From Limanda limanda (taxonomy: Eukaryota; Chordata; Actinopteri; Pleuronectiformes; Pleuronectidae): a DNA stretch of 64,000 bases. The position numbers and the translations under genes were made by a program. Positions within the stretch are counted from its first letter, which is position 1, and each line of letters starts with the position of its first letter. The notes beneath the pieces are model-generated. The model did no database searches. It saw only the letters and a program-made list of their open reading frames with translations, and had not been told where the DNA came from. Below, piece after piece: positions 15,021 through 27,790 of the stretch. The stretch spans positions 25,981,393 through 26,045,392 of the forward strand of contig NC_083644.1 of assembly GCF_963576545.1 (NCBI RefSeq), in the 5' to 3' direction.

Positions 15021-15395
15021 AGGTTCAGTGTGTATTATTTAGTGATATCTAGTGGTGAAGTCCCGTGTTGCAGCTGAGTACCCCTCACCCCCCCCTCCCC
15101 TTCCCAACATGAAAGAGAACCTGTGGAAAACTTCAGTTGTCATTAAACTCAAAAGGTGTTTAGTTTGTCCAGTTGTGACTACTGTAGAAAACCATGGCGG
15201 CCTCCATAGAGAGGACCCGCTCCTGATTTAAATATAAAGTATTTAAATATAAAGAGCTCATTCTAGGGTAAAGAAAACAACAATTCTTTCAATTTAGATG
15301 ATTACACACATGTGATGATTACACACATGTGAAAACATCACTACAATTATTCAGTAGAATAGATCCCTTTAACCTAAATCTTAAACACTGAACCT
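15021..15395. mobile_element. TTAA-flanked MITE
   Basis: A perfect 16-bp inverted repeat, TTTAAAGGTTCAGTGT (15016-15031) and its complement ACACTGAACCTTTAAA (15385-15400), includes intact TTAA duplications at 15017-15020 and 15396-15399. TTAA target sites are typical of piggyBac-superfamily transposons. The element is 375 bp with no coding. Two internal direct duplications are visible: ATTTAAATATAAAG at 15226 and 15241, and a 17-bp unit at 15297-15313 and 15314-15330. I recall elements with these ends as widespread in percomorph fish. Confidence 0.85.
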
Positions 15396-15781
15396 TTAAA
15401 GACTTATATGTATTACTTGGTTGCATTAAAAAAATAGCCTTTGCTTGACTTAAAAACATGTCCAATTAGCAATTAGGCTTTCCATCAAAACATAATCAGC
15501 GCTACAAACTATGCAATTTAACTTAATGGGATCTCACATTAAAACCAGTATAAAACACAAGGGATAAAACTATAAATGTATTTAGATTGTGTTGGTAGCC
15601 AACTGGCTAAGGGGAATACCACATAAACCACAACTTAATTCCAGCCTGTGACCACTATTACATTTCCAACAATTTGCTGGTATTTATTGTCCTTATATTA
15701 TTATAATATATATAATATGTAATATTATAATCTCTGGTATTTATTATCTCCCGGCCCCACTATCCTTCTTAATTATTACCT

Positions 15782-16096
15782 CCACCAAGTAGGTTTTATT
15801 ATCATCTGCATTTGGGTGTTTTTCTGTCTGTCTATGACTTGGCAGGATAACACGAAAACTACTCTGATAGATCACTGCAAAGTATGGTGGAAACATTCAG
15901 TTTGGGCCAGAGTAGAACCCATTCAATTTTGGTGTGGATCTGGATCAGGGGCGGATCCAGGGGTTCCTTTTTTACTCTCTTTAACATTGCGAGACAACAT
16001 TTTCCGTTGGTTTGTCAGTGAATATTTCATGGTTCTTCTGAGAACAAATCTGGCATGCTTAGTTGGACTGGTAATTTTGTGCTCCAGTGGATGATA
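15782..16096. repeat. dispersed fish repeat
   Basis: Contains the segments CCTCCACCAAGTAGGTT, ATTTTGGTGTGGATCTGGAT, GGGGCGGATCCAG and TTAACATTGCGAGA, which match from memory a repeat found many times in fish genomes. No inverted ends or target duplication were located, so the class is not assigned. Open frames in it are not genes. Confidence 0.6.
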
Positions 16097-18879
16097 TTCT
16101 TGTTGTAGTCGCACACACTGAAAACAGGTAAAGAAAATGTATTGAAAATAAATAAATTAACGTCAGTCTATCAATGTGGCTGTTTGTGATGTCAGTGGAC
16201 AGTACTGTACCGCCCCAAAAATGATTAAAGCGATTATATTTGTCAAAAAAAGGTATGATTGTTGTCATAGCTCTACTAATACTGATACTGGTCTGGCCTT
16301 GTGCTTTATGAGTGTGTTGTGGTTCCTGCCTCTCAGTGCAGAGGCTCTTTAGTGTGTTCTGTGGTAGACTTTGTACTTGACATTTCCATGATTCATGCCT
16401 GGTGTGATGGCTGGCCTGGAGGCTCACAGAACCTTTACTGAGACAGAACCAGGCTGCATTTGTCTGCATGGCCAGAGAGCATTACCAAACTACAGTACAC
16501 TGTGTGCATGCACATGTGATTGTTCCTACGGTTCAAAGTCGGTCTTCCAATGCTTATCTATGTGTAAAACACAATTTGGCAAGATCTGTTTTGATCCATT
16601 GTGAAAACCCTATTATTTCCTCTAATTCATAGTTTGCTTGTTTTTTTTCTGGGTCTGTGCTCACTGTACGAGCGCAGAATACATAGTTCATATCCAACTT
16701 TTTCTTACAGAACTTGTGTTCAGAATGGTACTCCCTTCTTTTGAGAAACCCACCCAGTGTACGCTTTCTTTTCATGTTTTAGAGGAATCATGAAGTCAGC
16801 TCTGCATGCATATGTTTCAGTGCTTTTGGGAAATGATAGTGGCTATGAATAACAAATAGATGTGAGTCAGTGCAGTTGAAAAGCCCCGGCTTTGTTGCTG
16901 TTATTAAAGCCGTGGTAGCTGGAGAAATGGATCCAAAGTATGCTGTTGATCTTTCCGCGAACACATATCAAAGCCTGGACAGCAAACGAGTGGTAAGTAC
17001 TGTGGGACAGGGGGGATCCCTGGAGCAAACCGAGGGGTGAAGATGAAGGGATGTGGAGGAGATGAAAGAGGGAGAAGAAAGAGAGAGGCAGAGAGAAAAC
17101 AGAGGAAGAGGGAGAGAGAGAGAGTCTGTGTGCCTTTGTGTGTCTCTGTGTACCAGTGTCTGCTGGAGGAAGGACTTCAAAGACCCAGCAGAGAAAAGGC
17201 TGCTTCGCTTTTTCATTTTTTCATTTTTTTTCCTCACCAAAGCTCCTCTCGTGTTGGATCCCCCTCCACCCCTTTCTGATTATTCATCTGTCTCTCCTCA
17301 AAGGCAGCCAGGCCTATTGGATTCTGTAGGGCACCACTGACATGAATATTTCTGCTGCATCAGAGACATTTGCTGTCGGTGCCTCACAGTGCCTCAACTG
17401 TAATTGAGCGCATGATCCCTGAAGCTCTCCACAAAGTTTATTGACTGCATTACTGGCTGCATTATGGACTGCACTGCTGATGTCTGGTTTATCCAGTGAG
17501 AAAGGCTTTTTTGTTCATTGGCAGTATTTAATTTCTGAAATTGCATGGCTTTTACAAATGAGCCTTGAAACTCAACAAACATGGGGTTTGAACCAGAGGG
17601 CATCATCACAGCAAAGTCCTCTTTAAAACACTAAATGTCCCTGTTTCAGTTGTTGCCAGGAGGAATGTTTCTCATGGGCTTCTCTCTTCTAGACTTGTAA
17701 CAACATTTATAAGGTAAGTTCGTCAAAGTACAAAACACTGTTGAGTGAAATGCCAGTTTGTGTTATTTTAACTGTTTGCTGCCAACACATATCACTTTCT
17801 AGCCCTGTAGGTACATAGCTGTCTATTACTGACCAACAGCACACGTTAGTAATCCCGCCATTACATTAAAATATGTCTAATTGATCTTTATAGAATAATT
17901 TCAAACTCAAACTAAATATAATAAACGATAATTTTAGGTATTCTAGTAATTTACATATTAAATGTGTGGCCCACAGTAAAATGGTCTGGTTTTCCACAAA
18001 TAGATTAATTAGAAGTTAACTCAAACAGAAAGACAGATTAGAAGTTGATCAGAAGTTAAGTAAAAATCTCTTTCATATAATTGAAAACCAAATTAGATAT
18101 ATTTCAAATAGCATATGTTGAATATTACATTTAGTTGTGTTTAACCAAGAAAATTTCCACTGGAAGTTTTATTGCATTTCTATATTTACTCAGATACACT
18201 TGCTGAACATTTTGACAAATAAAAAGAGAGTAGAACAGGTGACATCACAGCCTAAACAACAGGACAGGAAGTGTTTAAAGTTTTCAGTGGCTCACAGTCT
18301 TGCTGTGGCTGTTGACATGCCTTTTTACGAGTGTGTCAGTCTTTAGCTCTGTGACTGATTTACTCTCCCCAGTCATGGCGAGTGTCTTTCAGATGCCATA
18401 ATGCTGATCATGTTGCTCTTTGAAGAAGAAGAAACTTCCCCGGAGGTACAGATGGCTACGCGCCTTCTCAGATTGTGTTAGGGAAGATGAGAGGCGGCGA
18501 GGTGGAGTGTGTTGTCGTGGTGGTGCTACGCAAAGTGGAGGGGGGGGTTCCTTTTTTGGGGAAATTGAGGAAATCAAAGCTTTGTGCTTAGAGGCATAGG
18601 TGAGTGGGTACAACTGGTGCCGGCTGTTGTCATACAAGGATAGGCTGTCAGGGCTCTGATGGAGCTCATGGTTGTCGAATTTTGAATAGTTGTCCTTCGC
18701 GACACACTCAATAAGCATTTGTGTCTCCTCTTCTCAAAGCTCAATGTAATATTTTTCAGTCTTCTTGCGTGTCAAAAGGATCTACAAGCTAGAAAACTAG
18801 CAAAACGAGTGGGTCTTGAAAGGATGTCTTAACCAATTAAGTTTTCCAAAACATAGAATTCTTATGGCACACTTCATCT
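16097..18879. other. intergenic, simple purine-rich patch
   Basis: No gene. A purine-rich (GA)n-like stretch lies at about 17040-17130 and gives artefactual Arg/Glu-rich frames. A G-run is present at 18539-18547. Confidence 0.55.
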
Positions 18880-19012
18880 CATTCCACAACGTTTGTCTGT
18901 CTGTCCGAATGTGTTACGCATATCTTGCAAACCATTCATCTTATCGACTTTTGCATGAACAAGTGTAATGCAGAGTTTCTTATGATTTGGACATGCATTT
19001 AATGAAAATGGA
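18880..19012. repeat. possible dispersed fish repeat fragment
   Basis: The stretch with CGTTTGTCTGTCTGTCCGAA, GTTACGCATATCTTGC and ATTTGGACATGCA resembles, from memory, a repeat seen near percomorph genes. No defined ends. Confidence 0.35.
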
Positions 19013-19239
19013 ATAAACAAGCAACCCACACTCTGTAGCAGTCAGTGTGTGGGTCGGCAGCAGACAGTGCGCTTACCCAGTTCAGCTTTCTTTTTTAAAC
19101 TACAGCATTGGTTTGTAACTGGGTCAAATAGCAGATCTAAATAAATAATGCAGTTAAGTAAATCATTCAAAGTTATATACAAACCACACATTTTAACAGT
19201 ACTAAAGAACATTTTATTTATATTCATTTTATGAAAAAC

Positions 19240-19330
19240 CCAATAATAACTTTATTTGTACAGCACTTATCTAAACAAGGTTACAAAGTGCTTCACCAAA
19301 AATATCCATGGCAAAAGTAAGAATGAATTA
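19240..19330. repeat. possible SINE/LINE-tail-like repeat fragment
   Basis: The phrase AACTTTATTTGTACAGCACT followed by ACAAAGTGCTTCACC is a common motif of dispersed fish repeats. Family and ends are not determined. Confidence 0.4.
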
Positions 19331-20879
19331 TAATAAAACGTATTCAGTTCAATTCAATGTTAAGGGTCAAATCATAACATAATAAGGTCAAGACCTTAAT
19401 ATTTATAGAGATAGACTATACATCCATTGTAGATAAAGCAGGTATGATGAATGCAAAGTTTTCTAACTTCACTCTGCACAAACTATGAAAAGTAACAGTT
19501 TATTGTAGAACTGTTTGAGGAGGACTCACTAATGACAAGGAATAATTCTGAAAAGAAAGAAAACAGCCCATTCCAAACAGGCAGGTTTAGAACAAACACT
19601 GCACTAGTTGTTTTTTTTTTTTTTGTTTTTTTTTCAAGTCTGAGGAAAATATATAGTTCTTTCCATTTTAAAATAATTTCAATGCTTGGATATTTCTTTT
19701 GGATTTGTCTTGGCCGTGTCAATAGTCGGGACGAACAGCAGTAGTTACACTGTCTAATACTTCTTCTTTCAACAAATTCCTGGGCCTCCCCAGATTCAAA
19801 GTTGCAACAGAGCAGAGTCGATGATATATCAGTGCAGTCTCGTGGGTGTTTCAATACTGCCCTTGTTCAAAGAGTTTGACAGATAGATCTTCACCCATAT
19901 GCTTTTAAAGCCCCCACAGGACTTGAGTGACTAGTGAGGGCAGTATATTGGGCCTATGAATTCACTTTAAGACACTGCTTGTCAAGGTGAAACACTCACA
20001 GCTCATTACATGGCACAGGCTCAGATTGTTATTATATTGCAAATCCATGAAGATGGGGCTCATCACTGTGGTGGATCAACAAAGGGGACGGGCCATATAG
20101 CATGAGTGCACAGTTGTTAACATTTAGAGGGGGTGAAATAGTTACGAGCGTATAAAATTTGATTGCCCCCTTTAGAGAACTTAGCAGCAAGTGTAAAGTT
20201 TGCACTCTGTGGGATCAATGGCTCCCTTTTTCTATTGTACACTATATCTCAATATCCGTCTGTTACCACTCTCTGGTGGGTTGTAGATCTGACTTCATGT
20301 TGAAGTAATAGCTCCCTCTCTCAGAAATACTGCCTTTTGATGCTGCGTGCTTTAGATCCATGGTATATTTATTAGAGTGAGGATTTTGTAAAATGTATAT
20401 TGTGGAAGAAGGGAATACCTCCGCCCATTTTCTGATAGTTTTTTTCCCCACCCTATTATCAGTGTGTGAAATAAACATAATTAACCTTCATTGTTTATAA
20501 AGTGATGTTTTTTTTGGTGTGCGTTTGCCAAAGTTGTGAAGATGGAAAGCCATATATTGAACCAAAGTTCCTCACCGTCTACAATACGCAAATACACCCC
20601 CCCCCCAAAAAAAATTCACATACACACACAGGGCCTATGAAGTCCTGTAAGACTGTAATAAGTAGTAAACACAAAGGCAGTTTTTTGAGGGGGGAGGGGG
20701 GGGGGGTATATGGGGTGGCAACGTGTTAGTGGTTTGATGTGTGAGCACTAATCACCGCTTCGCCGTTAACCACACGCCGGCACCACTGGGCTCGTTCCAG
20801 GGGTTAACTAAACTGAGCCGTGACACATGGCTGGGCTTTATGGGGTCCAGGCAGGGACGGGAGGCCCACGGATGACGCT

Positions 20880-21060
20880 AAAGAGCCCATAATAATGACA
20901 GCAATTACCACAATCCGCTTAAACAAATGGGAGTGCACCGAAACCTCATCATACTCTGATCAGATTGGCCCTAATGAGATAAAGATGCCAATTAATCCTG
21001 TGTTAATTGCCGTGGCGCGTTCTCAGAAAACACTGAAACATGCACATGCAAATGGGAGAC
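20880..21060. promoter_or_regulatory. candidate conserved non-coding element
   Basis: Non-repetitive, non-coding sequence dense in transcription-factor-like words: TGACAG (TALE core, 20896), CAATTA, CTAATGAG, TAATCC (20993), TTAATTG and a perfect POU octamer ATGCAAAT (21046-21053). The call rests on motif content and on its contrast with neighbouring low-complexity DNA; conservation itself was not tested. Confidence 0.35.
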
Positions 21061-21120
21061 AGGGCCTGCTGTGCCGTCCAGGATCCAAACTGCAAAATGT
21101 TGAGAGCGTATTTACATAAT

Positions 21121-21181
21121 GATTATGATGATGATGGTCGCGTGGATAATGATGATGATGATGTTGATGATTATGATGATG
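21121..21181. repeat. imperfect (GAT)n microsatellite
   Basis: A run of GAT/ATG units over about 60 bp with several interruptions, just downstream of a conserved-looking segment. Confidence 0.9.
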
Positions 21182-23301
21182 AGCGTTCATATCTGGACTG
21201 TATTTACTGTAGATTTTGAATAATGGTCGTCCCCCAGCTGATCACTAGCTGTAACTACTCAGATCTGAGCATCTCAAAGCGATGAGATCCGTCTCAAGAA
21301 AGAGCCCAACCCAAAGTCTGACATTTGCATTAAGGTCATGTTTGGTGACTGATGCCATCTCCTAATGATTCTGCACGCCGGGGCCAGGTAACCTCTCTCA
21401 ACACTGTGTCTGCACCCCAAAGTGCTGAGATGACACTGTGCAGTTGGTGACCTCATTATCACTATTAGCGCAGTCAGGGAATTTATAACATACATGTCTG
21501 TGATGACAAATTCTATAAATCATTGCATTAACTCCTGCTCAGAAGTCCTTTGCTGTGACATTCTCCTCAGCGCCGATGCCACCACAATCCATTTTCTTTC
21601 ATGTTCTCTAATTGCTGTCCTCATAGTTTTGCTCTTTTTCTTGCCTGTGTTGACGTGCCGTAATAGTCAGTCCATCCAAAGTGGCTGCGTTGTCACTTGT
21701 GCCATTATGCGGGCCATTTTCATTTCATCTGCAGAGGTCCCAGCTCCTCACCGCAGTGACAGCATCCCCCTAAATCATCCTCATGTGTAATTGCTCCCTA
21801 CTTACCCAAATGGCTATGGCCTTCTCTATTTGCCTAAGAGCATTTACTCAGGCTTCTCAGGAATTCATGCTCCTGGTTCAAACCTTTTCGACTAGTCCTT
21901 TATGCCGGACTCAGTGTCAGTTGCTTCATTACTATCATTCACAGTGATGTCAGACTAAATGTGTTGTTTTGCATACTGTGGAAAAACCTTAAATTTGTCA
22001 TCCCTTACCTTGAAGGATTGCATTGCCCTGGAAGGGTTAAGTGTGTTGTTGATGACTTTGTCCATGAAGTCTTTCAAAACCCATCAGAATTATTATACCT
22101 GAAGGAAAAGTACTGTTTATTACAACTATTAAATAACACTGTGTTCAACAGAGTAACTGCAGGGATCTATGAACATCTCTAGGAAAAGGTAAAAAAAAAA
22201 ATCAACCATAATGTTGCCAATAATCTCTTATTGTGCAGGAAAAAACATGAGTTATGCACGAACCGTGACTTACAGTGTTTGTGGAAGAAAGGTTTCTTTA
22301 CTTTGCCTAGCTGCACAAGCGGGGTGATATTCTCGACCCTGATGGATAGTGTTTCTGTGTGTGTATTGGGGGATAATGTTACCTGGGAGGATTTCACCAG
22401 ATGATTAACGTTTGGGGCCGAGCCGTCAAAGGTCAAGGTCAACAGAAAAATACAAGCTTATATACAAGTCGTGTCTATATTCTTACTGGATGCAAATATG
22501 CCACTTTTTTTTTCATTTTCTGACTTCCATATTGTGATGGAAGTCTTCTGGGAGCTGGTGAAAGGAGAACTCCGGCAGCAGCGGATAGGTTTTTGCTGAA
22601 TATTTTAATGTAGACTTGATGCGTCAAGGAGACCCGAAGGTGAAACAATATACAAACGCTTACAGAGTACCATTAGCAATTATCGCCCCAAAGTCTGAAG
22701 TTGTCTCCCACAGCCTCCCCATTTATTGTCCCTCACCTTGCGTCACCCATTCCAACAGCACATCCACGAAAGCTCCTCACGTCTTGCAACTGGTTTTATA
22801 CGCAAAAGAGTTGGAGTTGATGCCTCTCTGTCTGGGGCATCTGAGTTAGATACAGTATGAAAGTCAATGAAGGTAGGCACTACAATGTGCTGTTGGTTGA
22901 TCCTTTATCTATAACCTGACCTTGGGTACTGCTGGAAGAGAAGGGAGTATATGTGGAATGAGACTGCCTCTATTCTCCTCATGTTGTACAGATGTAATGT
23001 GTGAGGATGGTCAAAAATTCTTTCACACTCATGACCTCACTTGTCATATGATGTCATATGATGGGGAATCCCCTTTTTTACCCTTTCATCAACTAGGGAT
23101 TACACTCGTGCTTCTCAGATGTTAGGAAGGAGTATGAAATGGCTTCAGGCGGAGCTGAGTCTCACACTCTCTGAAACCTACGAACCAAAACGTGGTTAGC
23201 CAGATACAGCGTTGAGAGACTCTCAAGTTTTGGTATTTTGAACAAGTAGATGACTCTAAAGAGGGTTGGTCCAAAATCGTATCCTATAATGTCCATTCAA
23301 A
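21182..23301. other. intergenic
   Basis: No gene or recognised repeat. The part from 21182 to 21800 is of balanced composition and could include conserved non-coding DNA. A short tandem TCATATGATG x2 lies near 23044. Confidence 0.5.
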
Positions 23302-23580
23302 GCCCCCTTTCCACTGGTCGAAAAACCCTGCCGACTATCATTTGGCTTTTTTCTGCAGGTGGAATGGATCAGCATTCACTACCACGTCAAATTATTCTGC
23401 AGTAGTCACAGTTTATTATCGGCTCCAGCTCATCGGTGATAGAAACGAGACACCCAGTTGAATGCACTATTTTGGCAACAAATTGTGAGAGAGCATCTGA
23501 GTTTTCGGCACATTCTTGATATCAAATATGACGCACCAGGGAAAATAACCGAGAGGCCTCAACTGGCAACGGGAAAGGAG
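23302..23580. repeat. possible degraded DNA element
   Basis: The left edge CCCCTTTCCACTGG and the right edge CAACTGGCAACGGGAAAGGA are a rough inverted match, and the interior differs in style from its surroundings. It lies just 5' of the hAT-like element. Weak evidence. Confidence 0.3.
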
Positions 23581-23679
23581 TCAATCACCTTTCTTTGGCA
23601 GGTTTACCAAACATAAAAAAAACCTCTATACCTGCTAATTTTGATGTAAAAGAGGTATGAGTGACTGCTGGGACTGTTC

Positions 23680-24393
23680 CAGGGCCGGCCCTGGCAATGT
23701 TGGAGCCCTAGGTGAGATTGGTGAGATTGGCGCCCCCCCCAACATACACACGCAAAACTGCAAGCGCCCCCTGTGTACACTGTGTACAGATGCACACACA
23801 GGCAGACAAAAATGTAGGCTAGATAAAAATAATACAAATATATAACACAAAATATAAAAAGAGTCTGAAATCTGCTGTACTGACAGTTAGCTAGCTATTC
23901 AATTCAACAAAAACATAATTAAAGATGTGGAAATTTCATCATGTGCGGGCCAAAATCTGGGAAATTGAAACTCTAGGAGAACAGCGGAGAAATCAAAAGT
24001 ACCGGATGCATATTTAATCATCTATATAATAAATGATATATCACTTATATCGTTTAACATCGATTTCCATTGTGTTTTCTGGCATGATTTGCACGCGGCG
24101 AGCGCAAAAAATAGATACCGAAACTATCCCTGTAGATCGCTATCCGTCACCGGCGCTTTGCTGCCGGTGCGACCAACCCGATTGATTAACATGGGCGCGG
24201 ATATGAGGCGTACAGCTTTTAGTGGCGCTTCGTGGCACTTCTGCCTCCAGTGTGTTTTCGGGGTTAGAGGATGATGGTGTGACGTTGGCATTGGTTAACA
24301 TTGAATGTATCAAGTTCTGATAATTCAGCCTCTTGTGCCGCCCTCTCTGCATTTTGCGCCCTAGGCAACCGCCTATGCCAGGAGTCGCCCCTG
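23680..24393. mobile_element. hAT-like non-autonomous DNA transposon with 8-bp TSD
   Basis: The element begins CAGGGCCGGCCCTGG and ends GGAGTCGCCCCTG; the termini are imperfect inverted repeats starting CAGGG, as in hAT elements. The inverted match continues inward (CCTAGG...GCGC motifs on both sides). Flanking octamers are GACTGTTC (23672-23679) and GTCTGTTC (24394-24401), 7 of 8 identical, as expected for an old hAT 8-bp target duplication. The 714-bp interior has no transposase ORF, so it must have been moved by another element's enzyme. Confidence 0.8.
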
Positions 24394-24401
24394 GTCTGTT
24401 C

Positions 24402-27400
24402 GCACCCCATTGTGCCAGGTTTGTTTCATCTCTCCTTTTAACCAGCTACAAATATCCGGACCTTCAGCTGTTGTTTGATAGGAACTTGTACAAAGAAGTT
24501 GGTTTTGAAAATAATGACACCTTTAATGCTATTTACGCCTTTAACTCCTGACAAGCAACAGCCTCAGATGTGATTCACTTGGTCTGGTCCCTGCTATAGT
24601 TTCTCCTTGAAGGACAGTTGCAAAACTAATTACAGAGTGCAGATTTATTGAATTGCTGTTGCTGACGGCCATAAATGGTGTCAAGAAATGAATTTGACGT
24701 GCTGAAAATCTTGAGGATTACAACTTTAGATTAACTGACACAAACCTGTCAAGTTGGCATTTTGAAGGTTTTTGCCTGACAGCAGAGATGTTAGTCTTGT
24801 ATTTGTGTTTATTCATGAGATAAAAGGTGACACCGGGGAAGACAAAGATGGCCTCAAACGCACACACACACTCAAAACATGCACTAACACACACAAAGCA
24901 GCTGGCAGATTGTGGCTATCCCGTTTCAATGATGATAGCTACGTCCATTGTGATGTCCCACTTTTTAATTTTGATTCCGGGAGGTGATGGAAGTCATTCC
25001 ATTGCCGCCCTCACTTGATGTTGTGAACAATCCAAAGCCCCAGAGACTCTTCTGCACACAGACAACACACACAAACCAGCAGCCACACATGGACAATAGA
25101 TGAGCACACACACCACAGCGAGCCAGCCCACCCCCTGCTACCCACCCCCACCCCAAGTGATTTGCCCTGCCATTAGGCCCACGACTTCCACAGGGCTCCT
25201 GAGTGAATGGGGTGTCCCAGACCCACTCAGCGTCAGAAACACATCACTTAACCCTGACGCTCTCGCTCGCCTTTCCTCAGCATGAAAAGCCAAAAGCCTT
25301 TTGCAGTTAGGCCCTGCCTGTCTTGCCTCCATCGATTTTGTGACAATGGAAAAGTCCAGTGTCAAATCAAGGAGCAAATCATTGAAAGAAAGTTTCAATT
25401 AGGTTTTTTTTTCTTCTATTCTCCTCCTGAAATTAAAGGCTACAGTGGATTCTGCTCCATCCTCCTCTGCTCCATCATGTCATGGGTAATGGTCTGATGG
25501 CAGAGGCTACACAGGAAGAAGAAGAGGTAACAAGACCACAAGCCTTTTGAAAAAAGAAAGATAAAAAAGCTCTGAATTGGTCTGGTGTTCGGAAATGTTC
25601 ACCGCAGTCATGGCATGCATCGATGAAGCATGGAGCCAATGGTAATTTGCACACCATCATAATTAGAAACCAGCTCTGTGTAATCTGGCACAAAGAAAAC
25701 AGCCTAAAAATAAAAACAATAGGAACTCACGGCATTACTAATGAAAGAACCAGCCAAGTTAAATGTTCAGACATTGTGGAGCTCCGATTCTAAACCTGCT
25801 CTGTGCACACACACATATTTGCAGTTGATTATTTCAAATTCTCTCATGTAATGTCTCTTAATGAGGAGTGTGGGTTCAGCAGTGATTGGATTAGTTGAGG
25901 TTGCTCTTCTTCTGACTTCAACATACTTGTAGTGGAGTCGAAACTTCCTCTAAAGTGATTACTGTCTTATTTAATCGTTTCAGGGAAAAAAAATGTTCTA
26001 ATCAATTCTGCGAGTGTGCAGCCAGATGTTTGGAGTTTCTATAATTGAGTTATTTCAGTCAGACAAACAGAGACGTGTTTGGTCTTATTAGACTCTGTTG
26101 TCAGGGAAATCAAAAATTCTTCAAGCAGGAGCTGAATGCTTTTACCACGCTGTTGAGTGATGTATCATTTTTAGAATTAATTTCTGATGCAATAAAAACT
26201 TGTCTGATCTTTGGATGTTCCTGTTCATCAAGAGCTGTCAGTTATTTCTGTCATAATTCCCTCAGAACAAACTGTTTAAAAAGCACATTGTTTATCTCAG
26301 TTTGATCTTGCCAGAGCAATCAGGCACTGACGGATATTTATAGCACTTTTCGTCAATCTGGGATGGAATTAATATTTGTGCAAATGAGTTGCCTCTCTGC
26401 TTCTGTCAACGTATGCGGGACGGAGATTATTCTTTTTTGTTGTTGTGATGTAAAAGCATATCTGAGCATCTTTAGTGTTGTGTACATGCAGAGCTTTGAA
26501 GGGAAACAGCGTCTTTATATTGGATTGGAATAATGGGCTGATTTTCTTCCTGGCAGCTCGTAGCCTGTGTGACTTCATTACCCCCCCGTCAGGCCCGCCA
26601 AGCACATAGGCTAATTACTCAGTCAGTCCAGCATTGGCAGGTAGCTGCACACATATTGATCAAAGTGCTTAAGGCAGGACTCTCAAGCAAAAGTTAATCA
26701 GGCATTATTTTTGCTGAGTGAAAATATTAAATCTCCAAATGATCCGTGTTTGATGTGATGTGAATGACGGTGGTGTTTACAAAGCAATATATATATAAAT
26801 ATTTATTTTGCTGGATTATTGCCCGAACATGCTATGACATCAGGCAATATGAATCACTGTGCAATGATGCAGAGGCAAGCAGGGCGCAGGAGTCACTCTA
26901 ATCAGAGTCCAGTCAGCAAGTCAAAGGTTTCTGAGTCTAATAACGGAGTCCAAAATATTCAGCCTCAGTCACAGTAAAAACGAAAATCCCCACTAACGTC
27001 TGCCTCTGACCTCGCCATGGAGCCAGAGCATGATTTTGCATTAAAAAGCAATTCAAAAAACGAAATTAAATGTGATAATAACATACTGTATATGTATAGT
27101 GAACTGTTATTAGTTTCATAAATGTGTATGGTCTGTTGGATGGGATTGTTATAAACTCGCCACACTCCTTCTCGTCATATTTACAAATCACAGGAAAAGC
27201 AAGGAACGAATATTTTTCTTTCTTGCATTAACTGTTTTCACTCTTGCATTGATTGTCTTCCTGTCTTCTCTTCCTCTTTAGTTTTCCTCTGTATGTTCCC
27301 TCCCTCTATGCTTGTGGTGTTGAACTGTTGAATATCTTAATATAAAACATATAAAACATAATATATTATATTTCTAATAATATAATAAAATATTGTGAAA

Positions 27401-27487
27401 GAGTCAATATTGGAGTTTTCCTTTATCAAACAAACTGTTCTGTTGGTTTTGTGCACTGAGTGTGTTTAATTATTCTCCTCTTGATCC
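24402..27487. other. intergenic
   Basis: No gene supported. Contains a short CA-rich patch (24860-24895) and stretches of balanced composition (about 26300-26680) that could be regulatory, without a specific motif case. Confidence 0.5.
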
Positions 27488-27790
27488 ATATCCATCCATT
27501 ATCCAGTTGCGGGGAGCTGGAGCCAATCCCAGCAGATGTTGGGCGAGAGGCAGGACACACCCTGGACAGTGTATCACAGAGTGAACATACACAGACAAGC
27601 AACCATTCACCCTCACATTCACATCTACGGTCAATTTAAAGTCTCCAATTAACCTAACTCCAAACAATGTCTTTGGACTGTGGGAGGAGGCCAGAGGAAA
27701 ACCCACTCAAACGTAGGGAGAATATGCAAACTCCACAAAGGAAGACCAAAACAGAGTTCCTGCTATGAGGCAACAGTGCTAACCACTCCT
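27488..27790. repeat. L2-type LINE tail or derived SINE-like repeat
   Basis: About 300 bp running from TCCATCCATTATCCAG through GGAGCTGGAGCCAATCCCAG, CACACCCTGGACAG, CAACCATTCACCCTCACATT, GTCTTTGGACTGTGGGAGGA, ATGCAAACTCCACA to GAGGCAACAGTGCTAACCAC. This order is that of a very abundant fish repeat that I associate with L2-clade retrotransposon 3' regions. The family assignment is from memory. An ORF here on the minus strand is repeat sequence. Confidence 0.75.
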
